A stretch of DNA of 36,541 bases from NCBI GenBank assembly GCA_964351885.1, contig CAYGPP010000024.1, forward strand, positions 1-36,541. Direction: 5' to 3'. Source of the DNA: Marinoscillum sp964351885. Its GTDB lineage: Bacteria; Bacteroidota; Bacteroidia; Cytophagales; Cyclobacteriaceae. Positions 8,130-16,103 of the stretch are shown here, one piece after another (positions within the stretch are counted from its first letter, which is position 1; each line of letters begins with the position of its first letter). The notes under the pieces were generated by a model. The model had not been told where the DNA came from and ran no database searches. It was given only the letters and a program-made list of their open reading frames with translations. Position numbers and translations under genes: made by a program.

Positions 8130-9134
8130 TTATACCAGTTCTTTTTTGGTAATGAATTCAAGTACTCGCATTACCATGTTTTTCGATCCAATATAGAATG
8201 GTGTTCTCTGATGAAAAGACTTAGGTTCTATTTCCAAAATGCGCCTAGTGCCATTGGTGGCCATTCCGCCTGCTTGTTCCGCTATGAACGCGAGCGCATT
8301 GCACTCATAAAGCAAGCGTAATTTCCCATCAGGGGCTTTCTGTGTATTGGGATACAGGTAAATACCGCCTTTGAGTAAGTTCCTATGAAAATCACCTACC
8401 AGCGAACCAATATATCTACCAGCCATTTCTTCTTCCTTGCACCATTGTGTGTAGTCTCTGATAGATTGGTCGAAATGGTTCCAACCACCTTCATTGATCG
8501 AGTAAATGTTGCCCATCTCCGGACAATTCATATTGCTATGTGATAACAAAAACTCACCAAGAGAGGGTTCAAGTGTGAAGCCATTGACACCATGACCTGT
8601 AGTATAGACAAGCATAGTAGAAGAACCATAAAGAATATAGCCAGCAGCTACTTGTTCGGTGCCTTTTTGAAGCACATCTTCGTTGGTTACTTTCGTCCCC
8701 ACTGGACTGATTCTGCGGTAAATCGAAAATATGGTCCCGATAGATACATTCACATCTATGTTGCTCGACCCATCTAAAGGATCGATTGCCACTACATATC
8801 TACAATTTTGATCAAGATGAATAATTCCTTCATCTTCTTCACTGACAATGGCACAAACTTGACCTCCATTTTTCAAAGCTCTTGTGAATCGAATATCCGC
8901 GATAACGTCGAGTTTCTGCTGATCTTCCCCTTGTACATTTTTTGAGCCATACGCTCCTGCGATATCGAGTAAGCCGGATTTATTGACTTCCTTGTTGATA
9001 ATTTTTCCTGCTAAGGCAATATCTCTTAAAAGTTGAGATAAATCTCCAGTAGCAAATTCGAATTGAGATTGTTTTTCTTTGATAAATCGATCGAGTGTAG
9101 TGCCGATCTGAAGTCCTAAGCTATTTTTGTCCAT
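8130..9134 (-). CDS. fbp: Fructose-1,6-bisphosphatase, class I
   Basis: This 334-residue enzyme hydrolyses fructose 1,6-bisphosphate to fructose 6-phosphate, a committed step of gluconeogenesis. The metal-binding motifs of the class I family are visible: the SEEDEG region, then DPLDGSSNIDVNVSIGTIFSIY, and further on the phosphate-binding LYPNTQKAPDGKLRLLYECNA and EQAGG. The length is normal. The ATG at 9134 gives MDKNSLGLQIGTTLDRF, the usual family start; the frame continues upstream without support. It is divergent from aspartate kinase, and a -7 element for it lies at 9163-9170. Confidence 0.96.
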   Translation of the reverse strand: MDKNSLGLQIGTTLDRFIKEKQSQFEFATGDLSQLLRDIALAGKIINKEVNKSGLLDIAGAYGSKNVQGEDQQKLDVIADIRFTRALKNGGQVCAIVSEEDEGIIHLDQNCRYVVAIDPLDGSSNIDVNVSIGTIFSIYRRISPVGTKVTNEDVLQKGTEQVAAGYILYGSSTMLVYTTGHGVNGFTLEPSLGEFLLSHSNMNCPEMGNIYSINEGGWNHFDQSIRDYTQWCKEEEMAGRYIGSLVGDFHRNLLKGGIYLYPNTQKAPDGKLRLLYECNALAFIAEQAGGMATNGTRRILEIEPKSFHQRTPFYIGSKNMVMRVLEFITKKELV

Positions 9135-9162
9135 GTGGGAATTTGTCTTTTTTCGTAATGAG

Positions 9163-9170
9163 CAAAAATA
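9163..9170 (-). promoter_or_regulatory. Possible -7 promoter element for fbp
   Basis: Read on the minus strand this is TATTTTTG, an exact TAnnTTTG match, 28 bases before the fbp ATG. No TTG is found at the expected -33 position, so support is partial. Confidence 0.35.
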
Positions 9171-9202
9171 TCCCTTTTTATTCATTTAAATCGTTTGCAA
9201 GC

Positions 9203-10441
9203 ATGCGAATCTTCAAATTTGGGGGAGCATCAGTAAGAGATGCTGAAGGAGTTAAGAATCTTCATAAGATTGTCGAATCCTATCTTGACCAGCCATTGGT
9301 TGTTGTTGTATCAGCTATTGGAAAAAGCACCAATGAACTAGAAGTGATTGCTTCTCTAGCATATCAACAAAAGCATTATGAGAAGGAGTTGGCATTGTTT
9401 GTTGGATCCCATGAGTCTTTGTGTCATGAGTTGCTGAATGAGATTCCAGATGAGGTAACTAACTGGTTCGTTCAGCTAAGCCATGCGTTGAGCTCTCGCA
9501 ACCTAAATAGGCTGCAACATTATGACAGTATTATTCCCTTTGGAGAGCTACTTTCAACAACAATTGTTGCTCATTATTTGAGGAAATACTTACCAATCAA
9601 TTGGCTAGATGCCAGGTCATATGTCAAGACCAATAGCAAATTTACTGAGGCAAATGTTGAGTGGCAGCTTACAGAACATTTTATCTCAAGAGATCTTCCA
9701 AAAATGCTGAAAAGTGGCACAGTTGTTACTCAAGGATTTATAGGGTCCGACCTGACTGGTAAAAATACGACGTTAGGTAGGGAAGGATCAGATTATACTG
9801 GGGCTGTTTTTGCTTATTGCTTAGGGGCAGAGAGTCTCACGGTGTGGAAAGACGTTCCAGGATTACTCAATGCCGATCCAAAAAAAATGAGCGAAGCGGA
9901 GCTATTTGATGAATTATCATTTCAAGAAGTCTCTGAATTGACTTATTATGGAGCCAAGGTGATTCATCCAAAGACCATTCGACCGTTGGCCCAAAAAAGG
10001 ATACCGCTTTACGTCCGGTCGTTTATAGTACCTGAAGGAGCAGGAACAAAAATATCAGACCAGAAGAAACTGGGGAACAAGGCCTGTTTTGTATTCAAAG
10101 AAGATCAACTTTTAGTTACTCTGAGGGTGTTGGACAATAGTTTTATGGATGAGAAAAAAATGGTGAAAATATTTCAGTCCATGGATAATGCCAATATCAA
10201 GATCAATTTGATGCATAATTCAGCTTTGACCTTCACATGCTGTATGGATGCCAACGAAAGTAAGTTATCACTACTTAGAGATTCTCTAAAGCATGACTTT
10301 CAATTACTCTATAATGAGAACCTCTCCTTAGCTACTATCAAGGATTATGATCAAGACTCCTTTAAGCTACTTCCGCCTTATGGCGAAATGATCATGGAGC
10401 AAAAAACGAGAAATACCTACCAGGTAGTTTACCGATCCTAA
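9203..10441 (+). CDS. Aspartate kinase (monofunctional)
   Basis: The 412-residue protein phosphorylates L-aspartate, the first step toward lysine, threonine and methionine. The N-terminal KFGGASV is the aspartokinase signature, usually KFGGTS. Further on are the SIIPFGELLS segment, GFIGSDLTGKNTTLGREGSDYTGA (residues about 178-201) and the STWKDV-like VWKDVPGLLNADP. A regulatory ACT-like domain follows from about residue 290 to 385. The length is slightly short, with only weak resemblance in the second ACT unit, so feedback control may differ. I chose the ATG at 9203. It converges on the phosphatase gene with a 4-base gap. Confidence 0.92.
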   Translation: MRIFKFGGASVRDAEGVKNLHKIVESYLDQPLVVVVSAIGKSTNELEVIASLAYQQKHYEKELALFVGSHESLCHELLNEIPDEVTNWFVQLSHALSSRNLNRLQHYDSIIPFGELLSTTIVAHYLRKYLPINWLDARSYVKTNSKFTEANVEWQLTEHFISRDLPKMLKSGTVVTQGFIGSDLTGKNTTLGREGSDYTGAVFAYCLGAESLTVWKDVPGLLNADPKKMSEAELFDELSFQEVSELTYYGAKVIHPKTIRPLAQKRIPLYVRSFIVPEGAGTKISDQKKLGNKACFVFKEDQLLVTLRVLDNSFMDEKKMVKIFQSMDNANIKINLMHNSALTFTCCMDANESKLSLLRDSLKHDFQLLYNENLSLATIKDYDQDSFKLLPPYGEMIMEQKTRNTYQVVYRS

Positions 10442-10445
10442 TCAG

Positions 10446-10928
10446 TTATAAGCTGTGGTCGGCTACTATATTATCTAACAATATTTCTATCGATCGATCA
10501 AGCATTTTATAAACTTCCTCAAAGCCGTCATCTCCACCATAGTATGGATCAGGCACATCTTGCCCTTTCCCTATTGTGTCAAAATCTCGCATAATAAAGA
10601 GTCCTTCTGGCTTATATGAGAGCGTGTGAATAATGTTTCGAAAGTTTGACTCATCCATTGCCAGAATATACTTGAATTCCTCTGCATCAGCTGGCTCAAA
10701 CTTTCTGCCTTTATGTTCAATAGGGATATAGTGGCTTTGTGCCACAGCGATACTTCTATGGTCGGGATCAGCGCCGATATGATATGCTGCTGTGCCACAG
10801 GAATCTGTCTCAATTCTACTAGAAAAGCCTTTTTTTCTAACTTTTTCAGCGAAAATAGCTTCTGCTAATGGAGATCGACATATGTTACCTAGACACACAA
10901 ATAGTACTTTGATTATTTTTTCTGACAT
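10446..10928 (-). CDS. Low molecular weight protein-tyrosine phosphatase
   Basis: This 160-residue cytoplasmic phosphatase has the P-loop VCLGNICRSPLAEA, in which C12 is the nucleophile and R18 binds phosphate. The general-acid aspartate lies in DVPDPYYGG (D127). Length and motif order are those of the standard LMW-PTP family, which dephosphorylates tyrosine on proteins such as BY-kinases or small molecules. No tyrosine kinase or polysaccharide-export gene is adjacent, so a link to capsule control is not supported here. The start is the ATG at 10928. Confidence 0.93.
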   Translation of the reverse strand: MSEKIIKVLFVCLGNICRSPLAEAIFAEKVRKKGFSSRIETDSCGTAAYHIGADPDHRSIAVAQSHYIPIEHKGRKFEPADAEEFKYILAMDESNFRNIIHTLSYKPEGLFIMRDFDTIGKGQDVPDPYYGGDDGFEEVYKMLDRSIEILLDNIVADHSL

Positions 10929-11007
10929 GGGGGTTACCTTTTTAATGCCTGCTGTATATACCTACTCATAACACAATTTATATTCATACACCTGTTTGAC
11001 ATCTAAG

Positions 11008-11040
11008 AAGAGTCTCGATATTATCGAGACTTTTCTTTTT
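11008..11040 (-). terminator. Intrinsic terminator hairpin
   Basis: A perfect 9-base-pair stem, AGTCTCGAT at 11011-11019 pairing with ATCGAGACT at 11023-11031 around a 3-base loop, lies just past the stop codon of the POTRA-barrel gene on the minus strand. The T-rich tail is strongest on the plus strand (11032-11040), but TCTTCTT follows on the minus strand as well. It separates the barrel gene from the phosphatase gene. Confidence 0.65.
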
Positions 11041-12938
11041 TAATCGAATGCTGAAATAACAGGTTTGTATTTGAATATATTCTCAAAAGAGATAGGGATT
11101 GTTGCTGAAAGCGAAAAGTGTGTTTTATTACTGTTTTGAGGCGCTTTGACGAATTGAGTAACTCTTAGTTCTAGTGTGTTAAATACTAAACTCTCATTCC
11201 TAATCCGACATCCAAGTCCGCCACCTTGATACCCGAATCGAGTAGGATTCTCAAGGCGAGTATCCCATACTTCACCGAGATTATAATAAACAAAAGGAGC
11301 GAATCTAAAGCCATAAAAGTACCATGGAGTAAACATTACTGATTCTATGGCAAAGCCAAATTTACTGTTCCCGGATATGTTATCTCCTTCTAAGTCACGA
11401 AGTTGTCTTCTAAGATTAACAGATCGGTGATCTGGCTGGCCGATTCCTCGGGTATAAGATATTCTTAGAAAATTCCTAAAATAATATCTGCCCGCATGCA
11501 CAAGAGGAGTGAAGTAGTCCAGCTTTATTTTCATCGCGCCATTGCTTAATTTATCTCGATCGAATGCTCCTATTTCTTGATTTAAGAGGAGATAACCAAA
11601 GTTGTTCACATAAAAAGACCAGAATAGCTGATAGCCATAGTACTGTTGGGAATAGAATTCATTCAAATCATACCCAGTTATGAAAGAAAACCGATAACCA
11701 AGTGGGATATCTTCAGAAATACCAAAACTAGAGATGTAATTCGTTTTCATGAATTTTCTATTTGACAAACTAAGTTCTGACAGAATTAATCGTCTGTTGT
11801 AGAATAAGAAATTACTATCAGAGTTAACAAGTGGTTGTCTGTTGAAGGAGTGATTTAGATATCGAGCCGAGATTATTAAATTTTTCCTAGAGTTGTCGGA
11901 TGTGAGTTGAAATGACCGCCCGAGCCACATGTCTTGAAAACTTAGTTCAAAGGGTGCTATTGCCGAGGGTGCTCTATCTAAGAAGAGAATAGTGTCCCTG
12001 AGCCATCTTACCTCCAGTCCTCCACCATATTTGATCTCTGGAGCGACAAACTCCTTTTGAAGATTCAATCCCCAAGTTTCATTATTTAGGTTATTCCCAT
12101 GATTCAGTTCCCAGCTTGTAATGGCTCTATTGATGTTTTGTGCTCCGAGCAATATGTTATAGCCTGAGCGAGGTTGATTATCTCCATCATATAGCCAGGC
12201 AACTGAGGCTGATTTCCCCGATCCACCAATATTTCTATTGAATAATTCGGCTCTGAATTCATTGTATTCATTTACATTCAAGGCAGTACCCCACGAGAGT
12301 CTGTCTTTTACTACGACCACTAATTCAGCATCATTTTCATTTTTTCTTACCACATATATTTTGGCATCTTCTACAAATCTTAGTCTCCTTAAAATTCGTT
12401 CATTATCAGCCATAGAATAGGGATCTATTTGGTCATTGACCCTTACCAATAGGTTGTGTCTGATTACCCTACTCCAACTATCCATATGAAATCGATTAGC
12501 TACACGAGCAATGGTAGAGGAGGCACTTCTAAGTGTATCTGATACACTGCCTTCTAGGATATCAACGAATTTGATTCGTATTTTTATTACCGTGAGACCT
12601 TCGTATGCTTCAAAAGGCTGGTTGGATGTCCGACCATTTTTACTCTTTTGTTCACTTGTTCTTTTATTACTGACATACAGTAAGTCAAAGACTTGTGAAG
12701 TCACCTTATTCTGTCCGGTCTTCTCCTTAATTTTCTGATAGAAGTCAGAAGATGATTTGTATGGGTTCGTCCTTATTTTATATTTCCCATCGGCTACTAT
12801 AATACTAGTGTCGGAATTGGGAGCATAAATGGTGTCTTTAAGAATAAGGATTTGATTTCTAGAAACTTGTATGGTATCTGTACTCATTGCCTTCAGGCAA
12901 GAGGTCAAAAGAATAAATACGAAAAATAGTCTCAGCAT
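11040..12938 (-). CDS. BamA/TamA-like outer-membrane protein with a POTRA domain
   Basis: This 632-residue protein starts with a signal sequence (residues 1-18, MLRLFFVFILLTSCLKA). A mostly unstructured region follows to about 105, then a POTRA-like domain at about 146-213, including ADNERILRRLRFVEDAKIYVV and ELVVVVKDR. The remaining roughly 410 residues show alternating-residue strands of a 16-strand barrel, ending in a strand near ISFENIFKYKP. It resembles Omp85-type surface antigens, but it carries only one clear POTRA domain, so it is unlikely to be the essential BamA. The LTSC before residue 15 could be a lipobox, so SPaseI or SPaseII processing is open. The start chosen is the ATG at 12938; a TTG lies directly before it. 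Confidence 0.72.
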   Translation of the reverse strand: MLRLFFVFILLTSCLKAMSTDTIQVSRNQILILKDTIYAPNSDTSIIVADGKYKIRTNPYKSSSDFYQKIKEKTGQNKVTSQVFDLLYVSNKRTSEQKSKNGRTSNQPFEAYEGLTVIKIRIKFVDILEGSVSDTLRSASSTIARVANRFHMDSWSRVIRHNLLVRVNDQIDPYSMADNERILRRLRFVEDAKIYVVRKNENDAELVVVVKDRLSWGTALNVNEYNEFRAELFNRNIGGSGKSASVAWLYDGDNQPRSGYNILLGAQNINRAITSWELNHGNNLNNETWGLNLQKEFVAPEIKYGGGLEVRWLRDTILFLDRAPSAIAPFELSFQDMWLGRSFQLTSDNSRKNLIISARYLNHSFNRQPLVNSDSNFLFYNRRLILSELSLSNRKFMKTNYISSFGISEDIPLGYRFSFITGYDLNEFYSQQYYGYQLFWSFYVNNFGYLLLNQEIGAFDRDKLSNGAMKIKLDYFTPLVHAGRYYFRNFLRISYTRGIGQPDHRSVNLRRQLRDLEGDNISGNSKFGFAIESVMFTPWYFYGFRFAPFVYYNLGEVWDTRLENPTRFGYQGGGLGCRIRNESLVFNTLELRVTQFVKAPQNSNKTHFSLSATIPISFENIFKYKPVISAFD

Positions 12939-12948
12939 CAAACATGGA

Positions 12949-12977
12949 GAAAAAAAAAGCGAGCATAGTGCTCGCTT
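12949..12977 (-). terminator. Intrinsic terminator after the DUF6588-like gene
   Basis: On the minus strand an 8-base-pair stem (AGCGAGCA at 12969-12976 with TGCTCGCT at 12958-12965, 3-base loop) is followed by a run of nine U residues (12949-12957). This is a textbook terminator. It lies between the DUF6588-like gene and the POTRA-barrel gene and ends just 11 bases before the latter's ATG at 12938. Confidence 0.85.
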
Positions 12978-13004
12978 CTAAACTAATGAGATTGTATTGG
13001 ATAT

Positions 13005-14027
13005 CTATCGAATACTGATACCTATACCTCCAGTAATGGTATTGTACTCTTGAACCGCATACTCAGCATGAAAAGTGAATATTAACAGCTTCAATCTTGC
13101 ACCAATATTAGCTCTTAAACCGCCATTTGAGTATTCAAAATCAATAGGATCGGTGAATTCACCGCTTTCAGTTTCATAAGTTCCATTCATTTTGAAGTTT
13201 ACCTTACTTGTGCTCATTCCAATTCCTCCATAAACGGTTAGTATGGCAAGTTTCTTTGAGATTATAGCCTGTAGGGTAGTACCTGACACATTGAATTCTC
13301 CTACGTTCTCAGGAAGATCAGCATCCAGACTTAAAGTGTTAGTCATATTGCTAAATGCAAAGAATCCGGAGAGGTCGAAAGGAAGATTTTTTATTCCTGG
13401 TATCCACTGTTTCACATCATGCATGATTCCTAAGCCAAACATCTTTGTTGCAAACTCTTCTCCCGGATCACCAAAAGTTTGCTCTGGAACGAATCTGATT
13501 TTCAATTCAGTATTCTTAATTAGACCAATTCCTAACTGTACAGAGGGTGCTGGGACAATGTTTAACCCAAAAGCCTCATCGAGACCTAATCCAGTAGGTG
13601 CAGTAATTCGGATATCATCAAATTCATCCTCAGTGTTTTCATTAAACACCAAATAAGGAATATCTCCTGCTCTTAAATTCGGGCCCATTATGGTCGGATA
13701 CTCTGTTTGTCCTCGCTCTGCTGGAGCGGTTGTGAGATTCTGGTAATCAGCTGGATTGATTGTGAAGAATTGAGCACTTGTCGGTACTTGGGCTGCATTA
13801 AGATTGACAGTTAAATCAAAACCGGCAATTTTATGTGGCTTTCCAGTATTGTACCATCCACTATTCAAGGCATATCCAAACCCTACAAAGGCAGGCTCCA
13901 AATAATCTTGTAGAAGCTGGTTTCCATCTTCAACACCACCTTCGAGGAAAGATCCTAAATCTAAGTCCTGAGCTTGTGCATTTATAACTAAAGCTACAAG
14001 CGCGAGTATAAGTATGTTTTTTTTCAT
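13005..14027 (-). CDS. DUF6588-like outer-membrane protein
   Basis: The 340-residue protein has a clear signal peptide (MKKNILILALVALVINAQA, residues 1-19) followed by an N-terminal segment with LLQDYLEPAFVGFGYALNSGWYNTGKPHKI. That segment resembles a Bacteroidota family I recall as DUF6588. The rest consists of beta strands with aromatic residues at their ends, as in a barrel, and it ends in a strand-like GGIGISIR. Its function is unknown; transport of a hydrophobic ligand is only a guess. It follows the lipoprotein gene after 29 bases on the same strand and is closed by a strong terminator, so the two form a transcription unit. Confidence 0.7.
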   Translation of the reverse strand: MKKNILILALVALVINAQAQDLDLGSFLEGGVEDGNQLLQDYLEPAFVGFGYALNSGWYNTGKPHKIAGFDLTVNLNAAQVPTSAQFFTINPADYQNLTTAPAERGQTEYPTIMGPNLRAGDIPYLVFNENTEDEFDDIRITAPTGLGLDEAFGLNIVPAPSVQLGIGLIKNTELKIRFVPEQTFGDPGEEFATKMFGLGIMHDVKQWIPGIKNLPFDLSGFFAFSNMTNTLSLDADLPENVGEFNVSGTTLQAIISKKLAILTVYGGIGMSTSKVNFKMNGTYETESGEFTDPIDFEYSNGGLRANIGARLKLLIFTFHAEYAVQEYNTITGGIGISIR

Positions 14028-14056
14028 GATTCTATTGTTCAGATTTTAGGTCAGAT

Positions 14057-14623
14057 TTAAAGATCTCTCGCTTTAAGCAAAACATCAAAATAGAGTATAA
14101 ACTCAAAATCGAAATTCTGAGTTGGAACTTCGGCGAAATCGAATGTTACTTCACCAATGATTTTCCCTCCATTTTCCAAAAGCTCAGAGAGCCCAGCAGC
14201 ATTGAAGTTGCTGACGTCTCTTTTTGAAAGATTATTAAAAGTGTTACCAGTGAATTGACTACCAATATCAATAGAGGCTATGGTGAATTGGTCAGTTTTG
14301 AAAACAAGTGTCATTGCTTCTACTTCAATGTTCTCATTCTGAGCTGCTTCGATTCCAGTAATTTCGTAAGCAAAACCATTGACAACTACTTCGGCGTTAT
14401 CTACCCCGTCAAAGGTTCCAACAGCATCCAGTGAATAGTCAATAGACTCTTCGAAAGCTGGTGGATTTAACTTTCCAAGAAAATCTGGAATGCCTTCAGG
14501 GATATCACTGAATTCAACAGGAATTGCAATTGGAAATTCTTTTCCCACATTGAATCCAACTCCAGCGTCACCACAAGAAAATGCGAATGCTGCGACTAGA
14601 GCGATGAGTAATAAATTTTTCAT
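14057..14623 (-). CDS. Small outer-membrane lipoprotein of unknown function
   Basis: This 188-residue protein has a lipoprotein signal peptide with the lipobox FAFSCGD; C17 would be lipidated. The mature part is acidic, almost free of Lys/Arg clusters, and patterned as beta strands, as in an Ig-like sandwich. I recognise no named domain. The gene directly precedes the DUF6588-like barrel gene (29-base gap) and the pair could act together at the outer membrane. It is divergent from the Fur-family regulator over a 247- to 280-base region, and a TATTTTTG element (14647-14654, minus) lies 23 bases before its ATG. Confidence 0.75.
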   Translation of the reverse strand: MKNLLLIALVAAFAFSCGDAGVGFNVGKEFPIAIPVEFSDIPEGIPDFLGKLNPPAFEESIDYSLDAVGTFDGVDNAEVVVNGFAYEITGIEAAQNENIEVEAMTLVFKTDQFTIASIDIGSQFTGNTFNNLSKRDVSNFNAAGLSELLENGGKIIGEVTFDFAEVPTQNFDFEFILYFDVLLKARDL

Positions 14624-14646
14624 TGGTTGTTGTGTTTGTTACAGAA

Positions 14647-14654
14647 CAAAAATA
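14647..14654 (-). promoter_or_regulatory. Possible -7 promoter element for the lipoprotein gene
   Basis: Read on the minus strand the sequence is TATTTTTG, an exact TAnnTTTG match 23 bases before the ATG at 14623. The expected -33 TTG at the 19-base spacing is absent, so this is half a promoter only. Confidence 0.35.
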
Positions 14655-14784
14655 TTGATTCTTATGGTTAAAATATCATAATTCTCAGGGAAAGCAGTCA
14701 TTTCCATAGAAATATACCGTGAACTAGGTATGTCTTTGTTGGAAAACCACCAGTTACTCAACCAATTCATCAGTCATCTGTTCT

Positions 14785-14809
14785 ATTCTTTTAAGAATTG
14801 AAAAATTCT
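14785..14809. promoter_or_regulatory. Overlapping inverted repeats upstream of the Fur-family gene
   Basis: Two inverted repeats share bases here. ATTCTT-TT-AAGAAT occupies 14785-14798, and AGAATT-GAAA-AATTCT occupies 14794-14809. The same half-sites recur downstream at 14889-14905. They look like operator half-sites for the Fur/PerR-like regulator encoded next to them. They lie upstream of the -33 element. Confidence 0.5.
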
Positions 14810-14842
14810 ACAAGACCTTTTTTAATATTCTGTCATGGATTT

Positions 14843-14873
14843 TTTGGAAGTCTAATAGCTGTATTTATATTTG
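14843..14873 (+). promoter_or_regulatory. Consensus Bacteroidota promoter of the Fur-family gene
   Basis: TTTG at 14843-14846, a 19-base spacer, then TATATTTG at 14866-14873. Both elements match the Bacteroidota consensus (TTG-N19-TAnnTTTG) exactly. Transcription should start near 14880, so translation must begin downstream of that, which rules out the TTG at 14871. Confidence 0.75.
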
Positions 14874-14888
14874 TACTCAAATAGGAAT

Positions 14889-14905
14889 AATTCTCATTTA
14901 GAATT
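14889..14905. promoter_or_regulatory. Inverted repeat AATTCT-N5-AGAATT at the start of the Fur-family gene
   Basis: A perfect 6-base inverted repeat (14889-14894 with 14900-14905) lies about 10-25 bases after the expected transcription start and overlaps the probable TTG start codon at 14904. A regulator bound here would block transcription and translation initiation, as expected for autoregulation. Confidence 0.5.
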
Positions 14906-15353
14906 GACAAGCAAGACATACCAGCATATTAAGGAGCTCTTGATAGAGCATGACTTGAAATCCACTCATCCAAGGATAGCAGTCCTTCATGAGTTAATGC
15001 TATGCGAAGAGCATCCGAGTGCTGAGCAACTCTTCGAGAGAATTACGGATAAGAATCCGAGTATTTCATTGGGAAGCGTGTATCGCGTGTTGGAGAAGTT
15101 GGTTGATGTGAAATTGGCAACTAGGGTGGCTACCAAAAGTGGCAGTAAGCGCTATGACGCTAATCTTGATCCACACAGTCACATCTACAGTGTGAATACT
15201 GAGGAGATTCAGGATTTTCATGATGAAGAATTATCCCTTTTGATTAAGGATTACTTTGAAAAGAAGCAGATTAAGAATTTTGTCATTATTGACATCAAGC
15301 TTCAAATCAATGGAGAGAAAAATGATCCTAAGAAGAAAGTAACTATTGTATAA
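14904..15353 (+). CDS. Fur family transcriptional regulator (PerR-like)
   Basis: This protein of about 149 residues has the Fur winged-helix domain: KSTHPRIAVLHEL, then HPSAEQLFERI, then ISLGSVYRVLEKLVDVKLATRV with the recognition helix. The dimerisation half has DPHSHIYSVNTEEIQDFHDEEL, which holds the His and Asp/Glu ligands of a Fe/Mn regulatory site. The CxxC pairs of the structural zinc site are missing; the only cysteine is in LMLCEEH. No in-frame ATG exists before residue 30 or so. TTG at 14904 is my choice because the TTG at 14871 lies inside the promoter. The peroxiredoxin gene follows after 24 bases, which suggests a peroxide-responsive PerR role. That role is inferred. Confidence 0.82.
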   Translation: MTSKTYQHIKELLIEHDLKSTHPRIAVLHELMLCEEHPSAEQLFERITDKNPSISLGSVYRVLEKLVDVKLATRVATKSGSKRYDANLDPHSHIYSVNTEEIQDFHDEELSLLIKDYFEKKQIKNFVIIDIKLQINGEKNDPKKKVTIV

Positions 15354-15377
15354 CCATAAAGAACAAACAATTTAATT

Positions 15378-16007
15378 ATGTCATTAGTAGGAAAAAGTGC
15401 CCCATTATTTAATGCCCCTGCGGTAATCAACGGAGATGAAATCATAGAAAATTTCTCATTGGAGGATTACATAGGGAAGAAAGAAGTTATGTTCTTCTTC
15501 TACCCAAAAGATTTCACTTTTGTATGCCCAACGGAGATTTTGGCTTTTCAAGAGAAACTTGCAGAATTCGAAAAAAGAGGTGTGCAAGTAGTGGGAGCGT
15601 CAACTGATACTGAGGAAACTCACCTTGCGTGGTTGATGACTGAAAAAGCAAAAGGAGGTATCGAAGGAGTGACTTATCCATTGGTAGCTGATACAGCTAA
15701 AACAATCGCTCATAACTATGGTGTGTTAGCTGGAGACTGGAACTACACAGAAGAAGGTCAGTTGACTTTCGAAGGAGCTCCTATTGCCTTCAGAGGAACA
15801 TTTTACATCGACAAGACTGGTGTAGTAAGACACGAAACGATCAATGACCTTCCATTAGGAAGAAATATCTCTGAGATGCTAAGAGTTGTAGACGCTTGGC
15901 AGCATGTAGAGAAGCATGGAGAAGTATGTCCTGCTAACTGGGAAGAAGGAAAAGATGCGATGCAAGCAACTAAAGAAGGTGTTTCTTCTTATTTAGCTTC
16001 ACATTAA
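15378..16007 (+). CDS. 2-Cys peroxiredoxin (AhpC/Prx1 type)
   Basis: The 209-residue cytoplasmic enzyme reduces hydrogen peroxide and organic peroxides. The peroxidatic cysteine C50 sits in FYPKDFTFVCPTE and the resolving cysteine C184 in GEVCPANW. AFRGTFYIDKTGVVRH is the conserved region after them. A GGIEG motif (about 93-97) lies where sensitive, easily hyperoxidised family members have GGLG. The C-terminus extends past the resolving cysteine in a helix, again as in that group. The gene follows the Fur-family regulator by 24 bases and ends in a terminator at 16045-16074, so both form one unit. Confidence 0.94.
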   Translation: MSLVGKSAPLFNAPAVINGDEIIENFSLEDYIGKKEVMFFFYPKDFTFVCPTEILAFQEKLAEFEKRGVQVVGASTDTEETHLAWLMTEKAKGGIEGVTYPLVADTAKTIAHNYGVLAGDWNYTEEGQLTFEGAPIAFRGTFYIDKTGVVRHETINDLPLGRNISEMLRVVDAWQHVEKHGEVCPANWEEGKDAMQATKEGVSSYLASH

Positions 16008-16044
16008 TCCGTCATCCTCGCGTATGCGGGGATTCGAAGATTTG

Positions 16045-16074
16045 AAAGCTCCGACGTATAGTCGGAGCTTTTTT
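16045..16074 (+). terminator. Intrinsic terminator after the peroxiredoxin gene
   Basis: The stem AAAGCTCCGAC (16045-16055) pairs with GTCGGAGCTTT (16061-16071) around a 5-base loop and runs into a T tract to 16074. It closes the Fur-peroxiredoxin unit. Confidence 0.9.
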
Positions 16075-16103
16075 CATTTAAGGGGCAATGGTTACTTTCG
16101 TGC

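Noticed and set aside
14871..14903. TTG at 14871 as the start of the Fur-family gene
   Set aside because: That TTG forms the last three bases of the TATATTTG promoter element, upstream of the expected transcription start, so it cannot be in the mRNA if this promoter is used.
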